Positions 32,843 to 44,647 of a DNA stretch of 64,000 nucleotides are shown piece after piece; position 1 is the first letter of the stretch, and every line of letters begins with the position of its first letter. Position numbers and translations under genes: made by a program. This DNA comes from Deltaproteobacteria bacterium (GTDB lineage Bacteria; Desulfobacterota; Syntrophia; Syntrophales; Smithellaceae), in assembly GCA_012729055.1 (NCBI GenBank), contig JAAYDW010000068.1, positions 1-64,000 on the forward strand, read 5' to 3'. The notes beneath the pieces are model-generated. The model searched no databases, was not told the origin of the DNA, and was given only the letters and a program-made list of their open reading frames with translations.

Positions 32843-34342
32843 TTACTTCCGGTTGCGGCTGTGTCCGGTCGCGAGGTCGTCGCGAATTCTCGCCTTGTCC
32901 GCCGCGAGCTTCATCGTCAGTTTGTACGCCACGAAGTATTTGAAGATGTTGCGGACATACGCGACGGTTTCAAAACCGATGTGCTGGGCGACAACGCGTT
33001 CGACGTTATTGAACCACTGATCCGGATCGAGTCCGCGCTTTTCGGCCAGTTTGCGCATGGCGGCAATTTTTCCCGGACCGGCGTTGTAGCCCGCGAAAGC
33101 GAAGAGCGACCGGTCCTGATCGCTGAACCGGACGTCCGCAAAATAGCCGGCAACCAGCTGGTCCAGGTATTTGACGCCTGCGTGGATATTGTGTTCGGCG
33201 ACGCGGATGTCGCCGACTTTCATCGCCTTTCCCGTGGCCGGCATAACCTGCATGATGCCGATGGCGCCGGCGCGGCTGCGCCTTCTCTGATCCAGGCCGG
33301 ATTCCTGATACCCCTGGGCAGCCAGCATGATCGGATCGAATCCGTACTGCCCGCCGTATTTTTCAAACAGCGAAAGCGTTTCCTTGAAGCGTTTCCATTC
33401 CGGCGTCCGGGTCGGGTCTTCGATCCGGGCGATCTGCCGATGGTACCGGGCCAGACGGCGGGCGGCCTCGCCCTGCGTACGCTGAAAATGACGGCAGAAG
33501 CCGCGAATCTCTTCCGCGAGTTTGGGGCTTTCCTTGCGGATCGCCCAGCCGGTTGCGCCGCCGCTGCGCAGGACAATATCCCTGCGAACGCGGACAGCGG
33601 GCAGAATGTCTTCCCAAATTTCAGCCATCCAGTCGTCCACCACCAGAAAGTCGAAGATGCCCGCATTGAGCATTTCCAGCAGATCCTCATCCTCCAGTGT
33701 ATCGGGAACAGCCACGATGTCGACCGGATTTTTTCCTTCGCGCTCGAACCGTTTGTTTAAAGAAGAAAGGCTTTCGGCATAGCTGGTTGCCGGGCGCACA
33801 TGCACGGTTTTTCCGGAAAGATCGTCGAGCGTCCGGATTTCGGGTGACGCCGCCTGATGAACGAGAATTTCCGCCGTGCCGGGCAGGACCGCGGGGGCGA
33901 CAAAGTCCACGGTTTTCAGGCGTTCTTCGGTGACAGTGATGTCGCCCGCGGCAATGTCGCCCAGGCCGGCCGCCACATCGGAAAGCAGTCGATCGCGGGG
34001 GGTGGGTACGAGAAACACGGTGAGCGGGCGACGGTTGAGCGCGCCCGCGTATTTCCGGTTCAGATACCGTTCAAATTCATGCACGGCATCGGCGGTGAGA
34101 CCGCGCAGGAGGCCCCGGTCATTGAAGCAAAGGGTGCGGCTGTAGGGTACGAGAATCCGGATCCGCCGGTTTTCCAGCATAGAATCGAAGTCCCCCGTCC
34201 AGGCGTCGCGCAAAAGCTCCAGGCTGACGGTCGGCGGCCGGTTCTCCTCAGCCGCCGCCGGACGGACCAAATCGGTCGCCGCCCCGACGACGAAAACCGC
34301 GAGCGAGAGCGCAAAGATCCAGGCGGAGATTTTTTCTTTCAT
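32843..34342 (-). CDS. membrane-bound lytic murein transglycosylase, MltF-like
   Basis: A 499-residue envelope enzyme: signal peptide or anchor (1-31), SBP_bac_3-type amino-acid-binding domain (about 60-290) and SLT lytic transglycosylase domain (about 325-480) with the catalytic Glu347 in QGYQESGLD and GIMQVMPATG, AGYNAG. It cleaves peptidoglycan glycosidic bonds to 1,6-anhydro-MurNAc ends; MltF architecture is exactly this pairing. No lipobox is seen, so anchoring is by the N-terminal helix or it is periplasmic. RBS GGGAGG is 12 bases from ATG, longer than usual. Last gene of the amino-sugar block. Confidence 0.9.
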   Translation of the reverse strand: MKEKISAWIFALSLAVFVVGAATDLVRPAAAEENRPPTVSLELLRDAWTGDFDSMLENRRIRILVPYSRTLCFNDRGLLRGLTADAVHEFERYLNRKYAGALNRRPLTVFLVPTPRDRLLSDVAAGLGDIAAGDITVTEERLKTVDFVAPAVLPGTAEILVHQAASPEIRTLDDLSGKTVHVRPATSYAESLSSLNKRFEREGKNPVDIVAVPDTLEDEDLLEMLNAGIFDFLVVDDWMAEIWEDILPAVRVRRDIVLRSGGATGWAIRKESPKLAEEIRGFCRHFQRTQGEAARRLARYHRQIARIEDPTRTPEWKRFKETLSLFEKYGGQYGFDPIMLAAQGYQESGLDQRRRSRAGAIGIMQVMPATGKAMKVGDIRVAEHNIHAGVKYLDQLVAGYFADVRFSDQDRSLFAFAGYNAGPGKIAAMRKLAEKRGLDPDQWFNNVERVVAQHIGFETVAYVRNIFKYFVAYKLTMKLAADKARIRDDLATGHSRNRK

Positions 34343-34430
34343 GGCTGCTTGTTACCTCCCTTTGAAAAAGTTCGGGCGCCAAGCTTGCATCGCGGGGCAT
34401 GTGTCGGGATGCCGTCGGTGGAAAACGCTT

Positions 34431-37042
<2,612 letters not shown>

Positions 37043-37062
37043 AGGGCGTTTCCTTTCTCAGT

Positions 37063-38412
37063 TTATCCCAGTTCGGCTTTGACGACATCAGCAATCTGTC
37101 GGCAGTATTTTTCCGTCACGCTGTCGGTCGGGCCCTCCACCATGACGCGGCACATATTCTGCGTCCCGGAATAGCGCACCAGGACGCGCCCCTCTTCCCG
37201 GAGCTCCGATTCCGTCTGCCGGATGACCTCCATCAGCCGCGGGATCGTGCTGATTTCCGGCTTCCGCGCGACGTCCACGTTGATCAGCTTCTGCGGGAAA
37301 ATATCCATCATCTGCGCCAGTTCGGAAAGCGGTTTTCCTTCCCGGATCATGGCGGCCACGAGCTGCAGGGCAGCGATGATGCCGTCGCCCGTGGTGTGAT
37401 GCCTGAGAAAGATCATGTGTCCTGCCTCTTCGCCGCCGATTACGCCTCCCAGCCGCTTCATGTCTTCCAGAACGTAGCGGTCTCCGACCTTGGACGCGTG
37501 GTGCTTGAAACCGTACTTTTTGCAGGCGACCGTGAGGCCGAGATTGCTCATCACGGTGCTGACCAGGAGGTCGTTTTTCAATTTGCCGTCCTTCTTCAGA
37601 ATATTGGCGCAGATGACCAGAATCTGGTCTCCGGTGATTTCGCGGCCTTTTTCGTCCACCGCGATGAGGCGGTCACCGTCGCCGTCAAAGGCGAGGCCGA
37701 TGGCAGCCCCGGTTTCGAGAACCCGCGCCTTCAGTCGCTCCGTGTGCTGGGAGCCGCACTGGTCGTTGATGTTTGTGCCGTTGGGCGTTTTGTGAATAAC
37801 GTCGACATTGGCGCCCAGTTCGTTGAAGGTGTCCGGCGCAACCCGGTAGGTGGCGCCGTTGGCCGTGTCCAGAACGATTTTCATTCCCTCCATGGAGAGG
37901 CTGCGGGGAAACGTGTTTTTGACGAAGACGATGTAGCGGCCGTTTACGCCTTCCAGACGAAAAGCCCGTCCGATGTCCTGCGCGGTGGGCAGCAGGTCTT
38001 TGAGCTTTCCGTTGAGGATCAGATCTTCGATCATGTCTTCCTGTTCGTCGGTCAGCTTGTAGCCGTCGCCGCCGAAGATTTTGAGGCCGTTGTCCTGAAA
38101 GGGATTGTGCGAGGCGGAGATGACGACGCCCGCGTCGGCGCGCATGCTCTGTGTGACGAACGCGATGCCCGGCGTGGGCATGACGCCGACGAGGTAGGAA
38201 TATCCGCCCATGGAGGTGATGCCCGCCTCCAGGGAACTTTCCAGCATGTAACCGGAAAGGCGGGTGTCCTTGCCGATGATGACCACGGAGCGATGATTTT
38301 CCTTTTTAAACACGTGGGCAATCGCCCGTCCGACGCCAAAGGCGATTTCCGGCGTCATAGGGTAGAGGTTGGCTTCACCGCGAATTCCGTCTGTTCCAAA
38401 TAAATTACCCAT
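37063..38412 (-). CDS. glmM: phosphoglucosamine mutase
   Basis: A 449-residue alpha-phosphohexomutase. N-terminus GNLFGTDGIRGEAN, phospho-Ser loop VVISASHNPFQDNGLK, metal loop AFDGDGDRLIAVDE, sugar-specificity loop GGEEAGHMIF and phosphate loop RYSGTQNMCRVMVEG. It converts glucosamine 6-phosphate to glucosamine 1-phosphate on the way to UDP-GlcNAc for wall and LPS. The DGIRG and GEEAGH forms point to GlmM rather than phosphomannomutase. RBS AAGGAG lies 7 bases before ATG. Between a hexapeptide gene and a NagB-like gene. Confidence 0.95.
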   Translation of the reverse strand: MGNLFGTDGIRGEANLYPMTPEIAFGVGRAIAHVFKKENHRSVVIIGKDTRLSGYMLESSLEAGITSMGGYSYLVGVMPTPGIAFVTQSMRADAGVVISASHNPFQDNGLKIFGGDGYKLTDEQEDMIEDLILNGKLKDLLPTAQDIGRAFRLEGVNGRYIVFVKNTFPRSLSMEGMKIVLDTANGATYRVAPDTFNELGANVDVIHKTPNGTNINDQCGSQHTERLKARVLETGAAIGLAFDGDGDRLIAVDEKGREITGDQILVICANILKKDGKLKNDLLVSTVMSNLGLTVACKKYGFKHHASKVGDRYVLEDMKRLGGVIGGEEAGHMIFLRHHTTGDGIIAALQLVAAMIREGKPLSELAQMMDIFPQKLINVDVARKPEISTIPRLMEVIRQTESELREEGRVLVRYSGTQNMCRVMVEGPTDSVTEKYCRQIADVVKAELG

Positions 38413-38481
38413 TGCTGATCTCCTTTTTTTAACGCAAGCGATCGTCAGGGATCGCTTCGTCTTGCTGTCTCTGAAAAAAAC

Positions 38482-39735
38482 TCAATTTCCGAATACGCCC
38501 GACGCCGGCAGCGCTTTTTTGACCCGGTCGCAAACCGCATCCACCAGCGTGTTGAGCCAGCGGCTTCCTTTTGCGGACACGTCCGCGGGCAGGCCTTGAA
38601 TCGTTTCAATGTAGGCGGCCTGTCTGTTTCCCGCTGCTTTTTCGAAGTCATTGAGAAAGACGTCGCGGGACATCCGGACGGCCGGCGGCTCATCCGGCAG
38701 CTGGCCGCTGAAAAGGTCCGCGAGGTAGTCCATCCGGTCGTGGAGCTCCTGTCTTGCCTCGGACGAGGACGAGGCGCGCTCGCTGCCGGCCGCCGCGGCT
38801 TTTTGCGCCATGGCTTTGAGGCGTTTGATCCGTTCTTTTTTGGCCGCGCCGATCTGCTCCAGAACGCCGGCGTAGAGCAGGCGGCCGAAAGGCTTGGCTT
38901 CCAGAAAAGGTTTGCGGACATCCGCGTACCAGGCTTCCAGCGCCGCCAGATTCGCCAGGTAGAGAATATTGTTTTCGACAATCCGCGCGAGGCCGGGATA
39001 ATGCGCCGGTATAAAGTCTCTGACCGAATCCGCCGGCGGCGCAGCAAAGATGAGCCGGCCGTCGTCGGAATAATTCCGCCGTAAAACGGAGCCGGCCGCC
39101 ACCACGTTGCCGTACCCCAGGCGCACGGGGCCGATGATGCCGCCCTGTCCGCCCAGAAAAATGGGGGGCTCTTTGAGCATGACCCCCCGGGGAACGTCGC
39201 CGAGAAGCGACGGCGTGCTTTTGTCCGCATCCGGCGTAAAATTGAAATGAATGTAGGAGCTCCCCACTTCCGAGTGGTTGCTGCGGCTGGTGCCGCCGGC
39301 CATCAGGCAGTCGCAGAAGTTGATCAGACTGCCCAGGGTGACGAACGGAAAAAGAATGGTCTGCTTCAAACCGACGCAGTGTGCCCCGCCTGCCTCCTCT
39401 TCGAGAATAGAGCCTTCGCGGACGTGACCGCCCAGCCCCATATTCGCCTTTTCCAGGAAAACGGATTTGCTGAAAAAACCTCCCTTTAATTCCACTTTTT
39501 CGCCCAGCTGGCAGTTATCGATCGTGACCGGGCCTTCATAGCCCAGCTTGCAGCCGGCGGAAAGAACGGTTTTGGCGCCGTAAATGCGGCAGCCCGGATA
39601 AATTTTCACGCCTTTTTCGGCAATCTGGTCGATGTTCACCTCATCGCCGATATCCAGTGTTGCGGGATTGGGGATGTCCACGCCGCGCGCGAGGAGTTCT
39701 TTGATTTTTTCATGCGCCTTCGGTTGCAAATCCAT
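38482..39735 (-). CDS. left-handed beta-helix (hexapeptide) protein, GlmU-related
   Basis: A 417-residue protein whose residues about 30-255 are hexapeptide-repeat turns (VKIYPGCRIYGAKTVL; NCQLGEKVELKGGFF; GPVRLGYGNVVAAGSVL), as in GlmU acetyltransferase and related sugar-nucleotide enzymes. The pyrophosphorylase N-domain of GlmU is absent. Residues 255-417 form a helical, charged domain. Next to glmM it could acetylate glucosamine 1-phosphate or act in a related step; that is inference. ATG 39735 has GAAGGAG upstream, while the frame opens 11 codons earlier. A short hairpin (AAGCGATC/GATCGCTT) follows near 38437-38460. Confidence 0.75.
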   Translation of the reverse strand: MDLQPKAHEKIKELLARGVDIPNPATLDIGDEVNIDQIAEKGVKIYPGCRIYGAKTVLSAGCKLGYEGPVTIDNCQLGEKVELKGGFFSKSVFLEKANMGLGGHVREGSILEEEAGGAHCVGLKQTILFPFVTLGSLINFCDCLMAGGTSRSNHSEVGSSYIHFNFTPDADKSTPSLLGDVPRGVMLKEPPIFLGGQGGIIGPVRLGYGNVVAAGSVLRRNYSDDGRLIFAAPPADSVRDFIPAHYPGLARIVENNILYLANLAALEAWYADVRKPFLEAKPFGRLLYAGVLEQIGAAKKERIKRLKAMAQKAAAAGSERASSSSEARQELHDRMDYLADLFSGQLPDEPPAVRMSRDVFLNDFEKAAGNRQAAYIETIQGLPADVSAKGSRWLNTLVDAVCDRVKKALPASGVFGN

Positions 39736-39780
39736 GGGATCTCCTTCGTTTTTTAAAAATGGCCCCAACCGCCGTCCAAT

Positions 39781-40782
39781 CTAGAGGGTTTCAATATCCC
39801 GGAGCTTTTCATATTCCATCACGGTGGACATGGCCTTGTTGTCCACCTCCAGCCCCTCTTCAACGACCGCGGCCACCGGATTGAGGCCGCCGATCAGGAT
39901 CATGCCGATTTTGTTTACGTCCACGCGGGTCTGGCAGACGGAATCTCCCATGTTGCCGATGGACAGGACGCCGTGAATGCCGCATTTGGCGAAGTCTTCA
40001 ATCACGCGGTCCACCTGGCCGCGGGACAGGGCCGGTATTTCACGGAAATTGGCGAGGATTTTTCCTTCGCCTTCCCGGACCACCTGCCTCACCGATGTCA
40101 TCTTGCCGCGGATGAAGATTTCCGACGGATCGAGAGAAGAACCGGCGTAGGAAATCAGCTCCACGAAACGCAGCGTTTCTCCCCGGCGCATCTGGAGAAT
40201 TCCGCCGAATTTGGAATCAATGGGAATGCCGTGTTTCAAAAGGACCCCGTTGATGACGATGCTGCATACGGTGGCCAGTCCGATTTTTCCGGGCGGCACC
40301 CGGATGTCGCCCAGAATCTTTCCGGCCGGAGCGACAGCCACCCGGGAACATACGGCCAGCTTTTTCTGGAACACGGGCTTCATGATGGCGAGCGCCTCGG
40401 GAAACTGTTCTTTGGCAAAGAAAGAGATGTTCACCGGCACCAGGCCGTTTTTCTTTTTAATATCGAAGGTGGTCTTGAAGGAAAGGACGTCGATGCGGGC
40501 GATGGACAGGCCGATTTTGTCCTGTACGCGCGCGTCGCTGATTTCGTGGAGCCCCTGCTCGGTGACGATCCGTCCGTCGCGGCGTCCCACCAGGCGCGTC
40601 AGTCCCCGCTCGTCCATGAGTTTGAGATGGTAGCGCACCGTCCGCTCGCTGAGCTTCACGCCCTGCTCGGCCATTTTGCGGGCGATGACGCGCGCCCCCA
40701 CCGGCTCCGCGCTTTCGTGCAGAATTTTCAGAATCAGGAGAACTTTCCGTTCGATATCTTCCGGTTTAAAAAGCTGTTTCAT
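39781..40782 (-). CDS. NrpR-family transcriptional repressor (winged helix + NrpR/DUF128 domain)
   Basis: A 333-residue regulator: winged helix-turn-helix (residues 6-75, ILHESAEPVGARVIARKM... SERTVRYHLKLMDERGL) followed by a single NrpR domain (about 80-330, CSIVINGVLLKHGIPIDSKFGG; GMILIGGLNPVAAVVEEG). In methanogens NrpR represses nitrogen-assimilation genes and is released by 2-oxoglutarate. The frame is open to 41001, but ATG 40782 gives the conserved N-terminus; the RBS is weak. It heads the run to glmM, nagB-like and pyrG and lies downstream of the giant GlmS. Target genes are unknown; local autoregulation is likely. Confidence 0.85.
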   Translation of the reverse strand: MKQLFKPEDIERKVLLILKILHESAEPVGARVIARKMAEQGVKLSERTVRYHLKLMDERGLTRLVGRRDGRIVTEQGLHEISDARVQDKIGLSIARIDVLSFKTTFDIKKKNGLVPVNISFFAKEQFPEALAIMKPVFQKKLAVCSRVAVAPAGKILGDIRVPPGKIGLATVCSIVINGVLLKHGIPIDSKFGGILQMRRGETLRFVELISYAGSSLDPSEIFIRGKMTSVRQVVREGEGKILANFREIPALSRGQVDRVIEDFAKCGIHGVLSIGNMGDSVCQTRVDVNKIGMILIGGLNPVAAVVEEGLEVDNKAMSTVMEYEKLRDIETL

Positions 40783-40819
40783 GCGTGGTTTAAGTTGTAA
40801 TCGGCTATCGTTTGCCGTA

Positions 40820-40848
40820 TTCCTACTTTTAAACCCTTTTTTTGTCAA
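40820..40848 (-). promoter_or_regulatory. possible promoter for the NrpR-glmM run
   Basis: TTGACA on the - strand (40843-40848), 17 bases, then TAGGAA (40820-40825), a poor -10. I did not find the archaeal NrpR operator GGAA-N6-TTCC in this gap. Confidence 0.4.
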
Positions 40849-40906
40849 ATGAAACTTCATGCCGGAGCGTTTTTTTTGAAGCCGGCCCGCGCGGCCGGAC
40901 GCATTT

Positions 40907-43900
40907 TTAAAGGAAGCCCTCCGTCTTTTCGGACGGAGCCGTCCATTCCTGCCGGGCGACCTGCGCTTTGATCCGGCCGGCGATGACCTCGACGGCTTCA
41001 CTGAAGAGAAATTCCAGCGGAAACGCCTCCAGATACCGGTCGGTCCAGATCAGGTTGTACTCATCGATGAGATTGCGGATATCGTTGTACCGGTAGCCCA
41101 GCGCCGTGATTTTCTGCGGCAGGCCGAGCGCCTCGTTGTATGCGATGTGAATCAAAAGCAGGTTGCTGATTTCCGGTCCTTCCGCCCGGTATGGGACGAT
41201 CAGGATGGGGGAGCCGTCCGTCTTCCCCCGGCCCAGATAGGCATGCCCCGTGCTGACGATGGTTCTTTTCACTCCCATCAGCGCCGTCGGCTGATCGGCG
41301 CGTGATTTCATGTGAAGAGCCGCTCCGGCTTTGGCGCAAACGGCAATCGTCGCTTGTTCAGTCGGATGGCCCTGGGCGTCCAGGCCGCGGATATCATACA
41401 CCGTATACCCCCGCACGGCGGCGAGCGCCGGCTGAATGCGGCTGATCATCCGGATGTCGCGGTAGCTCAGGTGCTTGAGGGTGATATTCAGGGAACCCAT
41501 GAGGTCGAAGATGAGGCCCGCCGCTTCTTTTTCCTTCCGGCTCGTTCCCACGGTCACCGTTTTGGCCTGGTGGCGAATGGCGTCGATGGGCCGGGACAGC
41601 TCATCGATGGCCGTCCCCAGGGTGACGTCAAGCAGGTCAAACGGCGAAAAAAGATCCTTTTCGTCCCGAAAGTCCTCGCGGATGTCCTGCAAAGGCAGTT
41701 TGCCGGCCGTGTATTTCATAAGCAGCAGGAGGTCGGAGAGGGTTTTGCCGCCGAGCACGCCGAAAGCGCCGCTCTGACGCCGTTCGTTGAAGGAACCGTA
41801 AAACGCGGCGATGATCCGGCCCAGCGACGGATCCGCAATGATGTCGAAAACGGACAGGCGCCGCTCTTGGCGCTGCGTGAGTTCCGCCGCCAGCCGTCCC
41901 CGGAACTCGCGGAGGAACTGCGCTTCCTCGTCGATGGCCTGCGCGGCGAAATAGCCCCACAGATGGCCGGCCATCGTGTTGAAGATGACCGGCAGGGGGG
42001 AGGGCGCCCGGGGAAGGGCGATAACCGCGTCGGCCGTGTCGTCGAAGCGCCCATCGCCTTCATCGGCGAAAACAATCACCGTTGACTTATGGGCTTTAAA
42101 GATGGCGACGTCCTTGGCGATATCCTCCTGCACCGCTTCGGGATTGCCCGCGGCGCAGACCAGGATCAGGGGTTCGGCGGATAAATCGATGTGCTTTTTG
42201 TTTTCAACGATGTCGGAGGAGATGGTGCGGTAGCAAAGCTCCGAGAGCTTGATCCGGATTTCATCGGCGGCCGCCTTGTTGGGGCCGCTGCCCACCACCG
42301 CCCAGTATCGTTTTCCGGCGGCTTTTTTCACCGACGCGGCGATCGCGTCGCGGCGCGCGACGATGCGGCTCATCAGCTGAGGCGCCGCTTCCAGATGCCG
42401 GAGCTGCAGGGCGATGGCGTCGTCGCTTTGCGCGCGCGTCAGCTTTGCGAAAAAGAGAGCCAGGATGTGGCCGGCGACGATCTGGGCGTAAAAGGCTTTG
42501 GTCGAGGCCACCGACATCTCGATGTCGCGTCCGTCGCTCGTGTAAAACACGCCGTGCGACTTGGCGGTGATGTCGGACTGCCGGCGGTTGACAATCGAGA
42601 GGATGAAGGCGCCGCGTTTCCGGGCCATGGCGACGGCGCGGTTGGTGTCGGTGGTGGTGCCGGATTGCGTAATTGGAATGACGAGCGCGCCGGAGAGGTC
42701 TTCCTGAAGTCCGAAACCGCTGAGCTCGGATGCCACGCGGGCGGTTACCATGATGCCGGTTCCCTTGAGGTGGTGCGCCATAGCGTCGGCTATCGCCTGG
42801 CCCGCCACTGCCGCTGTTCCGTGGCCGATGACGACGATGTTGCGGATCCGGCCGTTTTGCAGTTCCTCGCGCACCGCGGCGGGAACCATGTCCCCGCCCA
42901 GATTGAACTCTACGCCGACAGATGAAGGATGGTCGGAGATGATGCGGTATTTTCCCCGCAGGGTTCTCCGGACCGACAGAGCGGCTTCGGAGATTTCCTT
43001 GAGAAAGAAATGGGGAAAGCCGCCGCGGTCGATATCCCGGGTGGTGATTTCGGCGGTTTGCAGCGCGTCGTCGGCAAGAGCGAGTCTTTTGCCGTCGTAG
43101 GAAAAAGCGTCGATGCCGCCAAGGCCGCCGCGCGCCGGATCGAGGATGAAAATCTGGCCGGCCGCGGAGCCGTCCCGGGCCTCTCCGTTCATCTTGACGA
43201 AGCGGGGCATCACCTCCACGAGGCCGTACAGCTCCGAGGAAAATACATATTGATCGGGCGAGACGCCCACATAAAGGGACTGGCCGCTGCCTTTGAGCGC
43301 GAGAAACATTTTCCCCGGCTCCAGGCTGCAGTGCATGGCGATGGCATGCGATCCCTCAAAATCGTTTACGGCCAGCCGGAAGGCTTCCGGAAGCGGCGTC
43401 CCCTCCTGCAGGTACTTTTCAATTTGCAGCGGAATGATTTTGGTATCGGTCGTGACGGCGGGCGCAATCAGCTCTCCCCGGGACTCGAGGGCCTGGCGGA
43501 GCGCCGCATAGTTGTCAATGTCCCCGTTCAGCGCCACGCTGATCTGCGCGGCCGCGCCGACCGGCGCTTCTCCGCCTCTGTGATTGTTGACCGGATGACA
43601 ATTTTCTTCGGAGATGGAGCCGACGGAGGCCCAGCGGGTGTGCGTCAGGGCAATTTCGCCTGAGGCGCCGGCCGCGGCGAAAAGCCGCAGCAGGGAATCG
43701 TCCGAGATGGCGCGCCTGAGCGCCGCCACGTTGCGTCCCAGCTCGCCGACGATGGAATAGGTTTTATACGTGAAGGTAACGGAGATTTTTCCCGCGGAGG
43801 CCTGCGGATTCCGGCTGATCGAGACGGACGCGTCGCGCAAGTCCCCGGTTTGTGTGCGGCGCCGGAAATCGGCGGTTAATCCCCGGGCGGAAATTTGCCG

Positions 43901-44647
43901 TTCGATTTCCTGCAGGTTCTGGTCTTCGTCGAGCGCGAAGGCCAGCTGAATACCCGCCGAATCCCGTCCTCTTACTTCCAGGCGATCCAGCGCGTTTAAA
44001 AGCAAATTGAGCTTCCGGTATTTGCCGAATGCCGCCGGCGCCAGCTCTGCCGGGGAGTGCGCTCCGCTGAGGGAGGCGATCTTTTCCAGATTTTCCAGGA
44101 TGTCCTTCTCCAGCATCCAGCGGATGTCTTTGAGCAGGATGAGCCGGCTGTGAATGGTTTCCAGCTCGGCGGAGGAGAGGACCGCGGCCTGATCCTCCAG
44201 GTTTTTTTCCTCATCCGCCAGAAAGGCGCCCATGTCCCCGGCCAGCGACGCCAGGTTTTCCGCACGACCGGGGTGAAAAAAAAGATCTTTCTGGGCGGCT
44301 TCCCGCTTAAGCGACAAAACGGCCGCGTTTAGAGAGACGAGCGTTTCCTCTCCCCCTGCGTAATCGGCCGCCGTGCGGTTCCGGCCGGCAACAACGGCGA
44401 GGCCGGCGCTTTTTGCTTTTTCCCAAAGGCCGGCAAGCGGCATGTCGGCGGCTGTTTTTCCGGATGGTTTCCCGCTCCGGCAGGTCATCAGACCGGCCAG
44501 ACCGCAATTAAGCCGGCCGGGCAGGAAGGGGAAGAAGATGATCGCGGGCGCGCTCACGCAAGCCGGGCGACGACCGATGTGGAGACGGCATCGAATAATG
44601 AAAAGCAGAAAATTGTGCAAACGGCGGGACATTTTTGTATAACGCAT
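40907..44647 (-). CDS. giant GlmS-like amidotransferase/SIS protein
   Basis: A 1246-codon protein, about twice GlmS (about 610). GlmS hallmarks are spread out: CGLAGLM (Cys48, expected glutaminase nucleophile), RGRDSAG at 226-232, LTHTRWASVG at 335-344, VALNGDIDN at 372-380, SIS domain 1 with TQSGTTTDT (661-669) and VASTKAF (714-720), SIS 2 from about 780 with KLSELCY (801-807), and AKTVTV (1029-1034), which matches the usual C-terminus. Extra parts: about 150 helical residues between Cys48 and RGRDSAG, about 100 residues before AKTVTV, and about 210 new residues after it. It should use glutamine to aminate a sugar phosphate. The start is uncertain: ATG 44647 or 44632, or GTG 44557, none with a good RBS and none next to Cys48. 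Confidence 0.82.
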   Translation of the reverse strand: MRYTKMSRRLHNFLLFIIRCRLHIGRRPACVSAPAIIFFPFLPGRLNCGLAGLMTCRSGKPSGKTAADMPLAGLWEKAKSAGLAVVAGRNRTAADYAGGEETLVSLNAAVLSLKREAAQKDLFFHPGRAENLASLAGDMGAFLADEEKNLEDQAAVLSSAELETIHSRLILLKDIRWMLEKDILENLEKIASLSGAHSPAELAPAAFGKYRKLNLLLNALDRLEVRGRDSAGIQLAFALDEDQNLQEIERQISARGLTADFRRRTQTGDLRDASVSISRNPQASAGKISVTFTYKTYSIVGELGRNVAALRRAISDDSLLRLFAAAGASGEIALTHTRWASVGSISEENCHPVNNHRGGEAPVGAAAQISVALNGDIDNYAALRQALESRGELIAPAVTTDTKIIPLQIEKYLQEGTPLPEAFRLAVNDFEGSHAIAMHCSLEPGKMFLALKGSGQSLYVGVSPDQYVFSSELYGLVEVMPRFVKMNGEARDGSAAGQIFILDPARGGLGGIDAFSYDGKRLALADDALQTAEITTRDIDRGGFPHFFLKEISEAALSVRRTLRGKYRIISDHPSSVGVEFNLGGDMVPAAVREELQNGRIRNIVVIGHGTAAVAGQAIADAMAHHLKGTGIMVTARVASELSGFGLQEDLSGALVIPITQSGTTTDTNRAVAMARKRGAFILSIVNRRQSDITAKSHGVFYTSDGRDIEMSVASTKAFYAQIVAGHILALFFAKLTRAQSDDAIALQLRHLEAAPQLMSRIVARRDAIAASVKKAAGKRYWAVVGSGPNKAAADEIRIKLSELCYRTISSDIVENKKHIDLSAEPLILVCAAGNPEAVQEDIAKDVAIFKAHKSTVIVFADEGDGRFDDTADAVIALPRAPSPLPVIFNTMAGHLWGYFAAQAIDEEAQFLREFRGRLAAELTQRQERRLSVFDIIADPSLGRIIAAFYGSFNERRQSGAFGVLGGKTLSDLLLLMKYTAGKLPLQDIREDFRDEKDLFSPFDLLDVTLGTAIDELSRPIDAIRHQAKTVTVGTSRKEKEAAGLIFDLMGSLNITLKHLSYRDIRMISRIQPALAAVRGYTVYDIRGLDAQGHPTEQATIAVCAKAGAALHMKSRADQPTALMGVKRTIVSTGHAYLGRGKTDGSPILIVPYRAEGPEISNLLLIHIAYNEALGLPQKITALGYRYNDIRNLIDEYNLIWTDRYLEAFPLEFLFSEAVEVIAGRIKAQVARQEWTAPSEKTEGFL

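Noticed and set aside
40882-40899. Terminator after the giant GlmS gene
   Set aside because: A G+C hairpin (CCGGCC/GGCCGG) exists, but the downstream - strand is A-rich and not T-rich, so it lacks the U-run.
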